Positions 5,925 through 14,604 of a stretch of DNA of 18,005 bases are shown here, one piece after another. The stretch spans positions 1 to 18,005 of the forward strand of contig JAPLYA010000045.1 in the NCBI GenBank assembly GCA_026395775.1, in the 5' to 3' direction. Numbering within the stretch: position 1 is the first letter of the stretch; the number at the start of each line of letters is the position of its first letter. The notes beneath the pieces are model-generated. The model saw only the letters and a list, made by a program, of their open reading frames with translations. It searched no databases and had not been told where the DNA came from. The DNA comes from Candidatus Pacearchaeota archaeon. Lineage in GTDB: Archaea > Nanobdellota > Nanobdellia > Pacearchaeales > GW2011-AR1. A program made the translations under genes and the position numbers.

Positions 5925-7124
5925 ATGGGTGCTGAATTAAATAGAATTTTTGATGCTGTTGCTAAAAATAGCATATTTACTAACAAATTCGTGTTGCAAA
6001 CCTCGTATACCCCCGAAAATATTCCCTATAGAGACAAGCAGATAGAACAAGTTGCAAGCATACTCGCTCCCGCCCTAAGAGGAGATAGGCCAAGCAATCT
6101 TTTTATCTATGGACAAACAGGAACAGGCAAAACCCTATCTGCTTATTACATTAGAGATGAGTTGATGAAAAGAGCTAAGGACCAGTCATTGCCATTGAGA
6201 ATTGAGTATTTGAATTGCAAGCTAAAGAAAGTGGCTGATACTGAATATAGAATCCTAGCGGAGTTGATAAAGAAGCTTGGGGGAGAAGTGCCATCAACAG
6301 GCTTGCCGACAGATCAAGTGTATAATAAGTTTATTGAATTAGTAGAGAAAGAGAAAAAGCTGCTAATAATTATATTTGATGAAATAGATCAGGCTGTTAA
6401 AAAAATTTCAGATGAATTTCTTTATAATTTAACAAGACTTAATTCCGAATTAAGTCAGAGCCAGATTAGTTTAATAGGGATAAGTAATGATTTGAAGTTT
6501 TTAGATAGCTTGGATCCCAGGGTTAGAAGTTCTTTGGGGGAAGAGGAGCTTGTTTTTTCTCCCTATAATGCTGTTCAGCTGCAGGAAATACTAAGAGAGA
6601 GATCAACGCATGCTTTTAAGGAGGCTGTTTTGGAAGAAGGGGTATTGCAAAAGTGCGCGGCCTATGCTGCAAGGGAGCATGGGGATGCTAGGCGGGCCTT
6701 GGATTTGCTAAGAATTTCTGGAGAGCTGGCTGAAAGAGAGGGAGGAGATAAAATACAAACAAGGCATGTTGACATGGCCAATGAGAAAATCGACAGGGAT
6801 AAGATTATAGATGTTATTGAAGCTGCTCCGAAGCAGTTTCAACTTGTTTTACTCGGGGTTATGAATATTCATGATACAAAAAAAGGAGATAGAATTTTTA
6901 CAGGAGAGGTTTATGAAGTATACTCTGAATTATGCCAGAAATATAGAATTGAAGTTTTAACCCAGAGAAGAGTTTCTGATATTCTTGCTGAAATGGACAT
7001 GCTTGGTTTGATAAATGCAAAACTTGTGAGCCATGGAAGACATGGAAGAACTCGGGACATAAGGCTTTCTATTCCGAATAAGATTTGGAATAGAGTGAAG
7101 GAAATAATATTAAATAATTTATAA
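5925..7124 (+). CDS. cdc6: Orc1/Cdc6 replication initiator
   Basis: Binds origin boxes and, with ATP, opens the origin and loads the MCM helicase. The 399-residue protein is full length for the archaeal family. The AAA+ part carries Walker A GQTGTGKT at residues 63-70, Walker B LLIIIFDEIDQ with D152-E153, sensor 1 at N188 in LIGISNDL, LDPRVRSSL around 196-204, and sensor 2 in HGDARRALDLLR with R256. After about residue 290 comes the winged-helix DNA-binding domain, with PKQFQLVLLGVMN and RRVSDILAEMDMLGLI. The N terminus KFVLQTSYTPENIPYRDKQIEQV is also typical. Start ATG 5925 has a weak AGGT site. The gene is six bases from the PolD small subunit gene and stands at the head of the replication cluster, next to the probable origin. 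Confidence 0.96.
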   Translation: MGAELNRIFDAVAKNSIFTNKFVLQTSYTPENIPYRDKQIEQVASILAPALRGDRPSNLFIYGQTGTGKTLSAYYIRDELMKRAKDQSLPLRIEYLNCKLKKVADTEYRILAELIKKLGGEVPSTGLPTDQVYNKFIELVEKEKKLLIIIFDEIDQAVKKISDEFLYNLTRLNSELSQSQISLIGISNDLKFLDSLDPRVRSSLGEEELVFSPYNAVQLQEILRERSTHAFKEAVLEEGVLQKCAAYAAREHGDARRALDLLRISGELAEREGGDKIQTRHVDMANEKIDRDKIIDVIEAAPKQFQLVLLGVMNIHDTKKGDRIFTGEVYEVYSELCQKYRIEVLTQRRVSDILAEMDMLGLINAKLVSHGRHGRTRDIRLSIPNKIWNRVKEIILNNL

Positions 7125-7130
7125 ATTGAG

Positions 7131-8666
7131 ATGAATCAGGAATTAATCAAATTCTGCATGGAAAAAGGGCTGCTCTTGGACAAAGAAAGCTATTCTTTTC
7201 TTGAGGATTTTGGAGCAGATATAGCCAAAGCAATAATAGAAAAGATTTCTTTTTTAGATCAAAAGATTATCACCAAAGCATTCATAGAGAGGAATGCGAC
7301 TAGGATTTCAGAGGCAATAGGAGATGAGAGAATCGCCCAGGCATTAAAAATAAAACTAAATCTTTCTCTTGAGATTAATATAGAAGAAAAGAAACAGGAA
7401 AAGCCAGTAGAACTGTCTTTGGGAAAATTGAAGATAATTCGGTCTTATGCAAATTTGCCCAAGAAACTAGGACCCGGAGACTTTGTAAAATATTTTAGAA
7501 TAAGATATAGCGAGCTAAAGAAAATTTTACAGGAAAGAAAAGAGCTTGAAAATTTATCAAGCATAAACAAGATAGATGGGAATAGGCAAGCTGTTTCTAT
7601 TATAGGCATTGTTTATTCAAAAAGAATAACTAAAAATAAAAATATTATCCTGGAAGTTGAAGATTTGACTGGAAGTATTAATGTTCTTATCAATAAAGAT
7701 AAAGAAGTTTATGAAATCGCAAAAGATATCTTAGTTGATGATATTATCGGAATAAAGGGGTTTGGAAGTAAGGAGATCCTTTTTGCAAGTTCTGTTGTTT
7801 ATCCTGATGCTTTTATTGAAGAAAAAAGATTTTTGGATAGGAATGAAAGTGTTGCTTTTATCTCCGATATCCACATAGGAAGCAACAATTTTTTAGAGGA
7901 AAAATTCGCGAAATTTATTGAATGGATAAATGGAAATGTGGGAGATGAGAAGCAAAAGCAAGAAGCTTTGCGAATAAAGTACTTGCTAATTACGGGTGAT
8001 TGTGTTGATGGGGTTGGAATTTTTCCAGGACAAGAAGAAGTTTTAGTAATAAAAGATATGCGAGAACAGTACAAGGCTTTGACAAGCTATCTTTCTAAAA
8101 TTAGAAAAGACATTAAAATAATAATGTGCCCTGGGCAGCATGATTCTGTTAGAGTTGCAGAACCCCAACCCGCAACAGGCAAGGATTATGCCCAGCCACT
8201 TTATGATTTAGAAAATGTAATTCTTGTTAGCAATCCGGCAATGATTGAGATCTCAAATAACAACAGCAGGGGAATAAAAATTTTAATGTACCACGGAGCG
8301 AGCATGCACCATTATATCAATGAGATTGAGCATTTAAGGCTTGGAAAAGCGAATGATTTTCCTGCGAAAGTTGTAAAAGAACTATTAAAAAGAAGGCATC
8401 TCGCATCTATGCATTCTGCTGTTGTTTATATTCCCACCGAAAAACAGGATTTTCTTGCGATAAGTGAAGTTCCCGATATTATAAACACAGCTGATTTGCA
8501 TAGACCCGAAGTAGATTTGTATAATAATATTTTAATTGTTTGCTCCAGTTGCTGGCAGTCGACAACTTCGTTTGAAGAAAAAGTTGGAAACCATCCGGAT
8601 CCTTGCAAAGTTCCTGTTGTAAATTTGAAGACAAGGGAGGTAAAAATTCTAGATTTTTCAGAATAA
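7131..8666 (+). CDS. polB: DNA polymerase D small subunit (DP1), proofreading exonuclease subunit
   Basis: Partner of the large subunit in the archaeal replicative polymerase PolD; it carries the 3'-5' exonuclease. The 511-residue protein has a poorly conserved N terminus (1-100), an OB-fold around 152-225 (QAVSIIGIVYSKRI, LEVEDLTGSINVLI), and a calcineurin-like phosphoesterase domain from about 240: FISDIHIG (D246, H248), LLITGDCVDGVG (D290), CPGQHDSVR (H337, D338), MYHGASMHHYI (H388) and the closing EVDLYNNILIVCSSCWQ. AEPQPATGKDY and LKRRHLASMHSAVVYIP are PolD-specific. One metal-site Asn of the phosphoesterase consensus GNHD is Gln here (Q336); the other ligands are present. Start ATG 7131 follows GAG closely and lies six bases after cdc6. 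The next gene starts one base after its stop, so the genes are probably co-transcribed. Confidence 0.95.
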   Translation: MNQELIKFCMEKGLLLDKESYSFLEDFGADIAKAIIEKISFLDQKIITKAFIERNATRISEAIGDERIAQALKIKLNLSLEINIEEKKQEKPVELSLGKLKIIRSYANLPKKLGPGDFVKYFRIRYSELKKILQERKELENLSSINKIDGNRQAVSIIGIVYSKRITKNKNIILEVEDLTGSINVLINKDKEVYEIAKDILVDDIIGIKGFGSKEILFASSVVYPDAFIEEKRFLDRNESVAFISDIHIGSNNFLEEKFAKFIEWINGNVGDEKQKQEALRIKYLLITGDCVDGVGIFPGQEEVLVIKDMREQYKALTSYLSKIRKDIKIIMCPGQHDSVRVAEPQPATGKDYAQPLYDLENVILVSNPAMIEISNNNSRGIKILMYHGASMHHYINEIEHLRLGKANDFPAKVVKELLKRRHLASMHSAVVYIPTEKQDFLAISEVPDIINTADLHRPEVDLYNNILIVCSSCWQSTTSFEEKVGNHPDPCKVPVVNLKTREVKILDFSE

Positions 8667-8667
8667 A

Positions 8668-9153
8668 ATGGACGAAAATAAAGCACATTATGTTGTAGCA
8701 ACGGGGATTATTGTGAAAGATGGCAAGTATTTGATAACAAAAAGAGCTGCAAGCGAAAAAGCATTTCCAAATTTATGGACCGTTCCTGGAGGCAAGCTGG
8801 AAGTTAAAGAATATTCCCAAAAACCAAAAGATACTTCTAGCCACTGGTATAATGTTATAGAAAATTTATTGAGAAGAGAGGTTGAAGAAGAAACAGGATT
8901 AAAAATAAAGAACATAGGTTATGTTACCAGTCTTGTTTATATCAGAGAAGATGGAGTCCCTACTTTAATAATAAGTTTGTATGCTGATTATGATTCTGGG
9001 GAAATTAAACTCTGCCCAAGTTTAACGGAATATGCCTGGGTGGTTTTGGAAGAGGCTAAGAATTATCAATTAATTGAAGGGATTTATGAGGAATTGGAAA
9101 TTCTTGATAATTATTTTAAAAATAAAAAATTAGGGAAGTGGAGAAAAAAATGA
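8668..9153 (+). CDS. NUDIX hydrolase with extended NUDIX box
   Basis: NUDIX enzymes split nucleoside diphosphates linked to another group, for instance oxidised dNTPs or ADP-ribose. The 161-residue protein has LITKRAASEKAFPNLWTVPGG before the box, then GKLEVKE (42-48) and RREVEEETGL (69-78). The two halves of the box are normally seven residues apart; here 21 residues (49-69, with KPKDTSSHWYNVIENLL) separate E48 from R70, an insertion of 14. I recall bacterial NUDIX proteins with a similar PKxTxxxWYNxIExALRRE segment, so this is a subfamily trait rather than damage. All metal-binding glutamates (EVEEE) are kept. It starts one base after the polB stop and overlaps the HD gene by four bases (ATGA), firmly inside the replication operon. 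Substrate unknown; pool sanitising is an inference. Confidence 0.88.
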   Translation: MDENKAHYVVATGIIVKDGKYLITKRAASEKAFPNLWTVPGGKLEVKEYSQKPKDTSSHWYNVIENLLRREVEEETGLKIKNIGYVTSLVYIREDGVPTLIISLYADYDSGEIKLCPSLTEYAWVVLEEAKNYQLIEGIYEELEILDNYFKNKKLGKWRKK

Positions 9154-9683
9154 TAAACATTACAGAAAAGGTTAGAAAATTTGTAGAAGAAGAATGCAGC
9201 AAACCAAAAGCGCGTTATAAGGGGGCTTTTAAAGAACATTTTATTCCGGTTGTTAAATATTCTTTAAAGATGGCTGAACAAGAAAATGCAGATAAAGAAA
9301 TTTTGGAAATTGCTGCCTGGCTTCACGATATTGGAAGCATAAGAGGAGACCCAAACAATCATCACGTTTCTGGTGCAAAAATTGCAGAGGAATTTTTATC
9401 TCAACAAAAATATCCAATTGAAAAGATAGCAAAAGTAAAAGAACTAATTCTTTCTCATAGAAGTTCTTTAAATATAAAATCAGATTCGAAAGAGGTTCAG
9501 ATTTTAAAAGATGCCGACACAATGGCTCATTTTGATAATATAAAGGGAATAACAGAACGGGTTTTTAATGGGGACAAGGAGTATACCTTAGACAAACTAG
9601 AAAGAAGCTATAATAAATTATCTGATAAAGCTAAACTAGTAATAAAAGAAAGATTGGAGAAAGTTAGGGAGGAATTAAAATAA
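9150..9683 (+). CDS. HD-domain phosphohydrolase
   Basis: HD-domain proteins are metal-dependent phosphohydrolases of nucleotides or signalling nucleotides. In the 177-residue protein the motifs are FKEHFIPVVKYSLKMA (H30), IAAWLHDIGSIRGDPNNHHVSGA (H59, D60, H71-H72), KVKELILSHRSS (H103) and LKDADTMAHFDNI (D121, D123). The rest is helical. The start at ATG 9150 was chosen because GGAG stands at 9139-9142 with proper spacing and because ATG overlaps the NUDIX stop as ATGA, a sign of coupled translation; the GTG at 9138 would add four residues. It is 22 bases before polC. A dNTPase- or nucleotidase-like role beside the polymerase is plausible but not shown. Confidence 0.87.
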   Translation: MINITEKVRKFVEEECSKPKARYKGAFKEHFIPVVKYSLKMAEQENADKEILEIAAWLHDIGSIRGDPNNHHVSGAKIAEEFLSQQKYPIEKIAKVKELILSHRSSLNIKSDSKEVQILKDADTMAHFDNIKGITERVFNGDKEYTLDKLERSYNKLSDKAKLVIKERLEKVREELK

Positions 9684-9705
9684 AAAAAATTTTGGAGAAG
9701 TTAAA

Positions 9706-12700
9706 ATGAATACAAATGAATATTTTAAAGAAATAGAAACTCGAGTTAGAGCTTGCTATGATGTTGCTGAAGAGGCTAGAAAAAAAGGATTTGATCCTCA
9801 GAGCAAGGTTGAAATTGCTCTGGCTATGTCTCTAGCTGAAAAAGCAATCGGGCTGATAGCAACTGTTTATCCCCAGCTGGATGATAGAAGAATAATTGAC
9901 CGGATTCTTGAATTGGAAAAAGAATATGGACCATTGGATATGGCTGTTCCTTTTAAAATTGCAGAGGAGATTGCAAAAGAGAAATTTTGCAAATTTGAAT
10001 CTTTATTGCAGGCAATAGACGCTGGAATAAGGGTTGGTTTTGCATACATAACCCTCGGAGTTGTATCTTCGCCTATAGAGGGATTTACTGAAGTTAAACT
10101 CAAAAAAACAGCAAATGGGAAAGAGTTTTTTGCTGCTTATTTTTCAGGACCAATAAGATCTGCTGGAACAACGGCCAGCTGTATGGTCCTTTTTCTGATT
10201 GATTATCTGAGAGAACTTTTTGGATTTGCGAGATATGATCCAACGGACAAAGAAGTTAAGAGATATGTTACTGAAAATTATGATTATCATGAAAAAGTTA
10301 ATAATTTGCAATATCTGCCAACAGAGGAGGAAATCACTTTTCTTGCAAAGAACCTACCAATACAGATAGCAGGAGAGCCCACTGAGCAAAAAGAGGTTTC
10401 CAATTATAAGGACTTGGACAGAATTGAGACCAATTGTATTAGGGGGGGAATGTGCTTGTGTTTTTCAGAAGGGCTAGCACAGAAAGCGCAGAAGGGATTG
10501 AGGTTGCTTAGAGGATTACAAGCAAAAGGATTTAAGATAACTGGCTGGGAATTTTTAGAGGATTATATAATCTTGCATAAAAAAAGAGAGAAAGGAACAA
10601 CAAGCAGCTATCCAACGTATATAAAAGATTTGGTTGCAGGCAGGCCTGTTTTTGGACATCCATCTGCTTCTGGAGGTTTTAGATTCAGGTATGGAAGAAG
10701 CAGGGTTAATGGTTTTTCAGCTGTTTCTGTTCATCCCGCTACAATGGGGATTTCAGATTGTTTTTTATCTTCTGGAAATCAATTAAAAATTGAAAAACCC
10801 ACAAAAGGGTGTATTATAACTAGCTGTGATACAATTGACGGGCCGATTGTAAAATTAAAAAGCGGAAGTGTGAAGAAAATTGATGATTTTGAGGAAGCTA
10901 AAAAAATTTATCCCGATGTTGAGGAAATTTTATACTTGGGGGATATATTATTTCCTGTTGGGGATGTTATTAATAGAAATTATGAACTGTTGAAGCCGGG
11001 GTATGTGGAAGAGTGGTGGAATCTCGAATTAGAGAAAGCTTCTGGAAAATTAGATACAGAGAAATTAGATTTCTCTGTCTGTCAAGAATTAAAAGAAAAT
11101 GCAAATTCTTTACATGAAGAAATTAGCTTAGAAAAAGCAATTGAATTTTCGAGAACCCTTTCAATTCCCCTGCATCCTAAGTATATTTTCTATTGGAGCC
11201 AAATTGATTTTGCTGGTTTCTTGGCTTTGCTGGATTGGATAAGTCATGGAAGTATTGCTAAAAAAATAATCCTGCCATATAATAAAACAAGCAGAGAAAG
11301 ATTTTCAAATGGTAAAAGGGCTTTAGAGCTTATTGGGTTAACTCATGATGTAACTGTGGAAAATGTTGTTTTGGCAGAAGAAACAAGCAAAGCCTTGCTT
11401 GTTAATCTTGGAATTGAAAAGAACTGGGAAAATTTAAATTTAGAGAAAGAGATTGACAAAATTTCCAGAAAAATAAAAGAATGCCAGAATGTTCTAGAGG
11501 CAATTAATCTTGTTGCCAAATATAAGGTAAAAGACAAAGCGGGCTGTTTTATTGGAACAAGAATGGGTCGGCCCGAAAAAGCAAAAATGAGAAGATTAAC
11601 CGGTAGTCCAAATGTTTTGTTTCCTGTTGGAGAAGAAGGTGGCAGGATGAGAAGTGTTAATGAGGCTTTAGAACAAGGCAGTATAAAAGCTGACTTTCCT
11701 TTGTACTATTGTAAAAAGTGTGAAAAAGAGACAATTTATTTTAAATGTGAAAATTGCAATGAAGATTGTGAGAGGTTAAACTATTGCCCCGAATGCCATC
11801 AAAAGTTTAAACAGGAAAAATGCCCACAGCATGCAAAAGGGCAATCTTTCATGCCTAGAAGAATTGAAACCAAGCATTACTTTGATTTGGCTGTTAAAAA
11901 AATAAATCTTTTGCCAAACGAAATTCCAAAATTAATAAAGGGGGTAAGGGGAACAAGCAATGAATTTCATGATATTGAGAATCTTGCAAAAGGGGTGTTG
12001 AGAGCAAAATATCATATAACTGTGAATAAGGACGGAACAGTTAGATATGATGCGACAGAAGTGCCTGTTACTCATTTTAAGCCTCGCGAAGTCATGGCAA
12101 GTGTTGAAAAATTAAGGGAACTTGGGTATAATAGAGACATTCATGGAGTAATTTTAGAAAATGAAAATCAGATTTTGGAACTCAAGCCTCATGATGTTAT
12201 TCTGTCCGCTTGCCCCGAAAGCCCAGATGAAAGAGCAGACGATGTTTTTTTTAATATCGCTAATTTTTTAGATGAGTTGCTTGTTAAATTGTATAATTTG
12301 AAACCGTTTTACAATATAAATACTAAAGAGGATTTGATAGGGCACTTGGTTGTTTGCATGGCACCTCATAATTGTGCGGGGGTTGTTGGAAGAATAGTTG
12401 GCTTTTCTAAGGTTCAAGGGCTGATGGCTAGTCCATATATGCACGCTGCAATGAGAAGAGATTGCGTTGCTCCCGAAACAAAAATCTTTTTTTATGATAA
12501 AAATAGCAATGATATTTTTTACGATTCTATTGGGGATTATGTAGAAAAGCTTCTAAAAGAAAATGTAAAATTCAAAGAAATAGATTCTTTTGGGACTCTC
12601 GCAATCGAAAATAAAAAAAATTTATTTGCTCTCGGAATAGATCCGGTAAGCCACAATCTTATTGAAAAGAAAATAAAATATTTTATTAAAGGACCGGAAA

Positions 12701-14604
12701 CAAAGCAATGGATAAAAATTACAACAGCAACAAATCGCGAATATACAATGACCCCCACCCATAAATTTATGCATATTGAAAATGGGGAGTTCAAGTTTAA
12801 GAATGCCCAAGAGATAAAAATAGATGATAAAATTCCAGTTTTGGAAAATTTTAATTTTCAATTTGAAACAGAAGCAATAGACTTGATTAAGCTTTTCAAG
12901 GAAAAATTACAAGAAGAAGAACAGAAAGAAATTTTGGTTGTTAATCAAAATAAGGAGCAGGAACTGCTCGATTTCTCAGGAAAAACTTCAGAAAATTTGA
13001 TGCTAAGACACAAGTTTTCCAAGCATCTAATTACAGCTAAGCTTAAAATAACTCCCGAATTGCTTAGAATCTTGGGATATTATGCTGCCGAAGGATATTC
13101 AAGGCAGAGCAAAAGTGTTTCTCAGGTTGCTTTTAGGATATGCAATTCAGATATGCAGGAATATATAATAAAGCTAATAAAAGATATTTTTAATATCAGA
13201 GCAAATTTGGGAGAGGGAAATAGCAAAATAACAATATGCAGCAAGCTTGTTTATTATATATTCAAATGCTTGGGAGCAGGAAAATCAGCATATGAAAAAA
13301 GAGTTCCGGGTTTCATTTTTGGTTTAAATCAAAAATTGGTTAAAGAATATATCTCTGCTTATTTTGAAGGTGACGGCAGCGTAATAAAGGGGACTGGGAG
13401 AATCGCTTTTTATTCTGTTTCGAGAAGTTTATTAGACGATATGGCTCTGCTTTTGGCAAAATTTAAGATATTTTCTAGGTATTTCAGAACTGGTTTGAGA
13501 ATTCCCGGCAAAAAAGTATTAGAGAGATATAAAGAATTAAAAAAAGATCCAAAAATGCATATTTTAAATCATCTTGTACTTGGAAAATGCGACTCTTTTA
13601 AACTTGGGGGAATTTTAAAAATAATTAATAAGAAAAAATCAGGAGATTTAACTTATCTTAAACCTTGTTCTTTGAGATATATAAATTATAATAAAAAACA
13701 AATTTTGTTAGAATCTCAAAGCGACTATGTTGTTGATTACATTAAAAAAATTGAAATTTTAAAAGAAAAGAAAAATTCTTATTGCTTAGAAGTTGATTGG
13801 AAGGAGCCTGAAGAAAGAAATGTTTTGTGGGGCGAGCAGGTTATAAATACTAGATGCGATGGAGATGAAGCTGCTGTTATGATGCTCATGGATGTTTTGT
13901 TAAACTTTTCAAGAAAATTTCTTCCGAGCCATAGAGGGGGAACCCAGGACGCCCCTTTAGTTTTAAATGCAAGAATTAGGGCTGGAGAAGTTGATGATCA
14001 GATTCTAGATTTCGAAGTTGAAAAGTATCCTCTTGAACTGTATGAGCTGGCCGAACAGGGAAAACATTCTTCTGAACTTAAAATAAAAAGAGTCAAGGAA
14101 AGATTGAAGCTTGGGGAAGATTGCTTTTCCAAACTTGAGTTTACTCATGACACAAATGATTTCAACGCAGGGGTTGTAAATTCTTCATATAAAAGCTTGC
14201 CAAGTATGCAGGAAAAAGTTGCTAGGCAAATGTTGCTGGCTGAGAAATTAAGAGCTGTTAAAACAGAGGATGTTGCTAGGCTTGTGATAGAAAGGCATTT
14301 TATTAGAGATATAAGGGGTAACTTGAGAAAGTTTTCTCAGCAGGAATTTAGATGTTCTAAGTGCAATGAGAAATATAGAAGACCCCCGTTGACTGGCGGA
14401 TGCAAGAAGTGTTCTGGGAATATTATTTTTACAGTTTCAGAAGGTTCGATTATCAAATATGTTGAGCCTGCTTTGTCTTTGGCTAGAAATTATAATGTTT
14501 CGGCTTATGTCAAGCAGAGTTTGGAATTAACAAAAAGTTATATTGAAAGTATTTTTGGGAAAGAGAAAGAAAAACAAGAAGCTCTGGGAAAGTGGTTTGG
14601 CTAA
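9706..14604 (+). CDS. polC: DNA polymerase D large subunit (DP2), intein-containing precursor
   Basis: Catalytic subunit of the archaeal replicative polymerase. The 1632-residue precursor holds two extein parts, 1-919 and from about 1382, plus an intein; the mature protein is near 1170 residues, normal for DP2. Signs: EVALAMSLAEKAIGLI-type N terminus (here KVEIALAMSLAEKAIGLIA), YFSGPIRSAGTTASC, the NYKDLDRIETNCIRGGMCL segment, a Cys-rich zinc region from C669 (CKKCEKE, CENCNEDC, CPECHQ), GTRMGRPEKAKMR, and the catalytic motif CDGDEAAV (D1385, D1387). After it come LPSHRGGTQDAPLVLN, TRQEFRC-like QQEFRCSKCNEKYRRPPL (zinc finger C1550, C1553, C1566, C1569). The last residues QEALGKWF fit a PCNA-binding PIP box. 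ATG 9706 has GGAG at 9694-9697. The intein sits next to the catalytic aspartates. Confidence 0.96.
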   Translation: MNTNEYFKEIETRVRACYDVAEEARKKGFDPQSKVEIALAMSLAEKAIGLIATVYPQLDDRRIIDRILELEKEYGPLDMAVPFKIAEEIAKEKFCKFESLLQAIDAGIRVGFAYITLGVVSSPIEGFTEVKLKKTANGKEFFAAYFSGPIRSAGTTASCMVLFLIDYLRELFGFARYDPTDKEVKRYVTENYDYHEKVNNLQYLPTEEEITFLAKNLPIQIAGEPTEQKEVSNYKDLDRIETNCIRGGMCLCFSEGLAQKAQKGLRLLRGLQAKGFKITGWEFLEDYIILHKKREKGTTSSYPTYIKDLVAGRPVFGHPSASGGFRFRYGRSRVNGFSAVSVHPATMGISDCFLSSGNQLKIEKPTKGCIITSCDTIDGPIVKLKSGSVKKIDDFEEAKKIYPDVEEILYLGDILFPVGDVINRNYELLKPGYVEEWWNLELEKASGKLDTEKLDFSVCQELKENANSLHEEISLEKAIEFSRTLSIPLHPKYIFYWSQIDFAGFLALLDWISHGSIAKKIILPYNKTSRERFSNGKRALELIGLTHDVTVENVVLAEETSKALLVNLGIEKNWENLNLEKEIDKISRKIKECQNVLEAINLVAKYKVKDKAGCFIGTRMGRPEKAKMRRLTGSPNVLFPVGEEGGRMRSVNEALEQGSIKADFPLYYCKKCEKETIYFKCENCNEDCERLNYCPECHQKFKQEKCPQHAKGQSFMPRRIETKHYFDLAVKKINLLPNEIPKLIKGVRGTSNEFHDIENLAKGVLRAKYHITVNKDGTVRYDATEVPVTHFKPREVMASVEKLRELGYNRDIHGVILENENQILELKPHDVILSACPESPDERADDVFFNIANFLDELLVKLYNLKPFYNINTKEDLIGHLVVCMAPHNCAGVVGRIVGFSKVQGLMASPYMHAAMRRDCVAPETKIFFYDKNSNDIFYDSIGDYVEKLLKENVKFKEIDSFGTLAIENKKNLFALGIDPVSHNLIEKKIKYFIKGPETKQWIKITTATNREYTMTPTHKFMHIENGEFKFKNAQEIKIDDKIPVLENFNFQFETEAIDLIKLFKEKLQEEEQKEILVVNQNKEQELLDFSGKTSENLMLRHKFSKHLITAKLKITPELLRILGYYAAEGYSRQSKSVSQVAFRICNSDMQEYIIKLIKDIFNIRANLGEGNSKITICSKLVYYIFKCLGAGKSAYEKRVPGFIFGLNQKLVKEYISAYFEGDGSVIKGTGRIAFYSVSRSLLDDMALLLAKFKIFSRYFRTGLRIPGKKVLERYKELKKDPKMHILNHLVLGKCDSFKLGGILKIINKKKSGDLTYLKPCSLRYINYNKKQILLESQSDYVVDYIKKIEILKEKKNSYCLEVDWKEPEERNVLWGEQVINTRCDGDEAAVMMLMDVLLNFSRKFLPSHRGGTQDAPLVLNARIRAGEVDDQILDFEVEKYPLELYELAEQGKHSSELKIKRVKERLKLGEDCFSKLEFTHDTNDFNAGVVNSSYKSLPSMQEKVARQMLLAEKLRAVKTEDVARLVIERHFIRDIRGNLRKFSQQEFRCSKCNEKYRRPPLTGGCKKCSGNIIFTVSEGSIIKYVEPALSLARNYNVSAYVKQSLELTKSYIESIFGKEKEKQEALGKWFG
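12463..13848 (+). mobile_element. PolC intein with LAGLIDADG homing endonuclease
   Basis: In-frame insertion of about 462 residues (920-1381). It begins at C920 in RRD|CVAPETKIFFYD, a typical block A. Block B is TPTHKF with H1019. The endonuclease part has both LAGLIDADG motifs, LLRILGYYAAEG (1119-1130, acidic E1129) and YISAYFEGDGS (acidic D1223), so homing may still work. Block F is CLEVDW near 1360. The C end is GEQVINTRC: the last Asn is N1381, followed by T-R before the Cys of CDGDE. If splicing occurs at N1381|T1382 the product keeps T-R; if at R1383|C1384 the intein would lack the usual terminal Asn. The position, before the CDGDE motif, is the same as in Pyrococcus PolII inteins, which end in His-Gln. 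The coordinates given use the Asn junction; base 13854 would be the other end. Confidence 0.9.
14575..14598 (+). other. PIP box (PCNA-binding motif) at the C terminus of PolC
   Basis: QEALGKWF (residues 1624-1631) matches the PCNA-interacting pattern Q-x-x-hydrophobic-x-x-aromatic-aromatic exactly and is only one residue from the end, where PolD large subunits carry such a motif. Assigned by pattern only. Confidence 0.6.
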
